Shown: positions 61,690-64,000 of the stretch, piece after piece
How positions within the stretch are numbered: position 1 is the first letter of the stretch
How the letters are laid out: the number at the start of each line of letters is the position of its first letter
From: Pomacea canaliculata
Taxonomy: Eukaryota > Mollusca > Gastropoda > Architaenioglossa > Ampullariidae
Assembly (NCBI RefSeq): GCF_003073045.1
Contig: NC_037593.1
Location: 7,617,525-7,681,524 of the forward strand
Reading direction: 5' to 3'
Length of the DNA stretch: 64,000 nucleotides
Program-made: the position numbers and the translations under genes
Notes under the pieces: generated by a model
Seen by the model: only the letters and a program-made list of their open reading frames with translations
Told to the model about the DNA's origin: nothing
Database searches by the model: none

Positions 61690-62310
61690 ACTACTTTTTA
61701 GTCCTGCTTGCTCCCATAAGGCTGCAACCACACCATGCCAGCGAATCCTGTTTTGGTCATGCTTCAGTTGGGTCCATGTCATCCTGGCTACCTCTGCCTC
61801 CCTGTGGGCTGATCTTCATGTCTGAGTCTCCTAATCTGTGGGTTCCAGTCCAGTCCCACCTTCATTCCTTAATGTTTTGGCTGGCAGGCTTTTGGCTGGT
61901 TTTTTCCCACAGGTCTGTATTGGAGATCTCGGGCCCTCTGATGTTGAGGATGTGGCACAGACATCTGTTGATGAATATCTGAATCATGTTGGTGAAGGTG
62001 TTTGTCATGCACCATGTCTCGGATCTGTACAGAAGAACTGACTTAACGCTGGTACTGAAGAAGCAAATCTTGTGCAGAGATAATGCCTTGGAGTTCCAGA
62101 TGGGTCACAGGGTGTGGAATGCAAGCCTGGCTTTATTTAATCCACTTATTACATCTTCATTTGCAGCTCCATCTTTGCTACCTACCAAGGTGGGTGAAGT
62201 GGTTAGTGTATGCAACACATTCCCCATGTAGTTTGAACAGGGCTTCTTGTTGTTGATCTGCATTACCTCATTTTCTTGATGTTGTCAGGCCAGTTCATCG
62301 CTGCTTCTTC
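61690..62310 (-). mobile_element. duplicate of the LINE ORF2 remnant
   Basis: Near-identical to 21490-22095, with a few substitutions and indels. It is part of the duplicated block rather than an independent insertion. Confidence 0.75.
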
Positions 62311-63206
62311 TGATAGAGTGATAGCAGTTCACTAAGTAATAATTTGTGATCATGTACATTTCATATACCAATGGTTCTTTCTGCTGTGCACCTTGTAGAA
62401 GTATGTGGGATTTTAGAAAGGGCGTCATAAGCTCATGTAGGCACTGAGCATGACACCATCCTCTGGTTTTGGATGTGCCTCAAAAACAGCAAAAACTCTA
62501 GATTGTGCTAGAACACTTCCAGGCCATTTTGCCGCATCAATAAATAGTAAATCAGCATTGCAGATGACCCGATGAAATATATATAAAGCAATTTATTACT
62601 AAACTATTCTTTTCTGATCTTTAGAATATTGATTTTTTTAAAGTTATATGTATCATATTTGGCTAGTAAAGGTATGAAAGCAAGAACTGGCTTAAATACA
62701 GTGGGGAAGGGCAACCGTGCACATTTATGTCAACAATCTCAAGAATGATCAGTTTTGAAGTGATACTGTACAGGCAGTTTTGATTTCTTTTTACTGTATT
62801 AAAAAAAATCTAGGTGGGGTGGGGGAGGGCAGCTATGCTTTATGACATAGTATGATGTAACCATTAGACTGTCAATTATCTATAGCACAGTACACTGTTA
62901 ACGGGATATATATTCAATAGCGACTATATACATTCTATGTGAAATGTTGATGCCAGTGTGTATTATATAGTAATAATGAAAAGGTCTTGCAAGGGCCATT
63001 TTCTCACAGCCTGGTGTCAAGCTTAATGCGCTACACAAAAGGCATTCAAAGAAGAACCTAAATATATATATATTGCAATATAAATTTGACGAACATTGAA
63101 ATTTTTTGGTCAAATGAATTTATGCTCGTTTCTCCTCCGTGCATCCCTAACGCTGGAAAATCATCTGAGTTAAAACAAAAATCTAGCCTTATGTCTTGTT
63201 GGCTTC

Positions 63207-63567
63207 CTATTGATAAGGAAATTGAATCCTCCTCTATGCCCGATCTAGCAGCGCTCTCGTGACTCGGTTAATAATCCGCCCATCCGTTCTGTGGGAGACG
63301 GCCCCACACAATCTGAAATGTCCCCGTCGTGTAAAAAAACGAAGATCTAGACATTTGCAATCTATGACATTCCGTCCTTCGATTCGCAGTTTTTTAAGTC
63401 GCCTTGTATGTCATCGATGATCTCCAGAATGCCATGACCACGAGTATTAATCTGTGATACAGTGTTAAGTCGTCCCAATGAATCGATTGGATAAGCTTTA
63501 TCGCGAAATTGTTTCTGAGAAGGTAATTTCTTACCGCTTCACACAGCATCGAGCATCCAGCCGCCAT
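63207..63567 (-). pseudogene. duplicate of the small divergent ORF
   Basis: Same ATGGCGGCTGG start and same stop context as 22992-23347. Here the first frame runs through QSIHWDDLTLYHRLIL because of one extra G, but a one-base loss soon after shifts it again. The YY1-like CCGCCATTTTG is conserved at 63561-63571. Confidence 0.35.
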
Positions 63568-64000
63568 TTTGAACGAGCGGGAGCGGGCTGGACAACCTCT
63601 AGCCACCAACTAATTATATATATAAATTATACGTCCGTGCTCTAGCTTAGTGGGTGGATTGACCGGCGGAAGGACCAAAACTTGCGACAGAACTCTCCCG
63701 TTACTAAGAGACTCAACCGGCCTTTAAATCGTTTCGAGCCGCGACAAGATTTCGGCCCCTTGTTAATGTGCTAAAATTCTAGTATCTGCTAGTTTCTAAC
63801 TCATTCTTTATACATATACTTCATTTTTTTTTAATCACTTTTCTAGTGTTTTGCCTTTTTTCTCTCTCTCAATGAAGATGACTGCAAAGAGGACACTGGA
63901 TTCTGTATGAAACAAGAGGATTGCTCTGAAGAAGAATCTGACACATTCTACCAGACTCAGAAGAGAGGGAAGCTAACTCCTAGTGAACCAGTTTGGAACC

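Larger units (their letters stand above)
54501..64000. repeat. second copy of 15.33-23.8 kb, same orientation
   Basis: The SINE, DUF4806-locus exons 1-10, hAT MITE, LINE remnant, small divergent ORF and first DUF4806 exon (start near 63878) all recur in order up to the window edge. Before about 59.1 kb the copy is full of one- to few-base indels. After that it is nearly identical, apart from the 679-bp insertion at 60006-60684. Confidence 0.95.

Overview
The window is eukaryotic, AT-rich, intron-bearing DNA. Spliced genes with GT-AG introns, a tRNA-derived SINE, LINE tails ending in ATT/GAT runs, and many hAT and pogo/Tigger DNA elements fit a lophotrochozoan, most likely a gastropod mollusc. 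That placement is inference; no taxonomic marker is present.

Region 1 (1-13.5 kb). A complete 18-exon acetoacetyl-CoA synthetase gene (AACS, 1430-12088, +) encodes 666 residues, with every splice phase consistent. Its introns and 3' region carry LINE tails, a 734-bp hAT element, a pogo-like MITE, a 217-bp hAT MITE with perfect 8-bp target duplications, and, just past the transcript, an 860-bp Tigger derivative. A LINE reverse-transcriptase remnant lies upstream.

Region 2 (13.5-27 kb). A DUF4806-family locus on + has an N-terminal family module (16162-16900), an inserted Myb/SANT-like module (18071-18627), small exons, and two phase-compatible 3' ends: a short terminal exon (stop 20802) or five exons encoding the DUF4806 domain (stop 26303). 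Between them sit a LINE remnant and a CpG-rich, YY1-like promoter with a short divergent minus-strand ORF.

Region 3 (27-40.7 kb). A four-exon minus-strand gene (35556-38026) encodes a 224-residue secreted protein of unrecognised family. The segment around it is duplicated at 27-29.5 kb, where only the last exon and downstream sequence survive. A large imperfect inverted repeat (29.8-33.1 kb) and dispersed SINE-like blocks follow.

Region 4 (40.7-54.4 kb). A non-coding tandem array of about 4.3-kb units occurs as two units and part of a third. A 3141-bp hAT element with perfect 8-bp target duplications sits in the second unit.

Region 5 (54.4-64 kb). After a 100-N gap, 54501-64000 repeats 15.33-23.8 kb. 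About 50.9-59.1 kb, on both sides of the gap, is full of small indels relative to its partner, so it looks like unpolished contig ends. From 59.1 kb on, the copies are nearly identical except for a 679-bp Tigger-like insertion. An unmerged haplotype or false duplication is the simplest reading. No rRNA, CRISPR array or recognisable retrovirus/LTR element was found.
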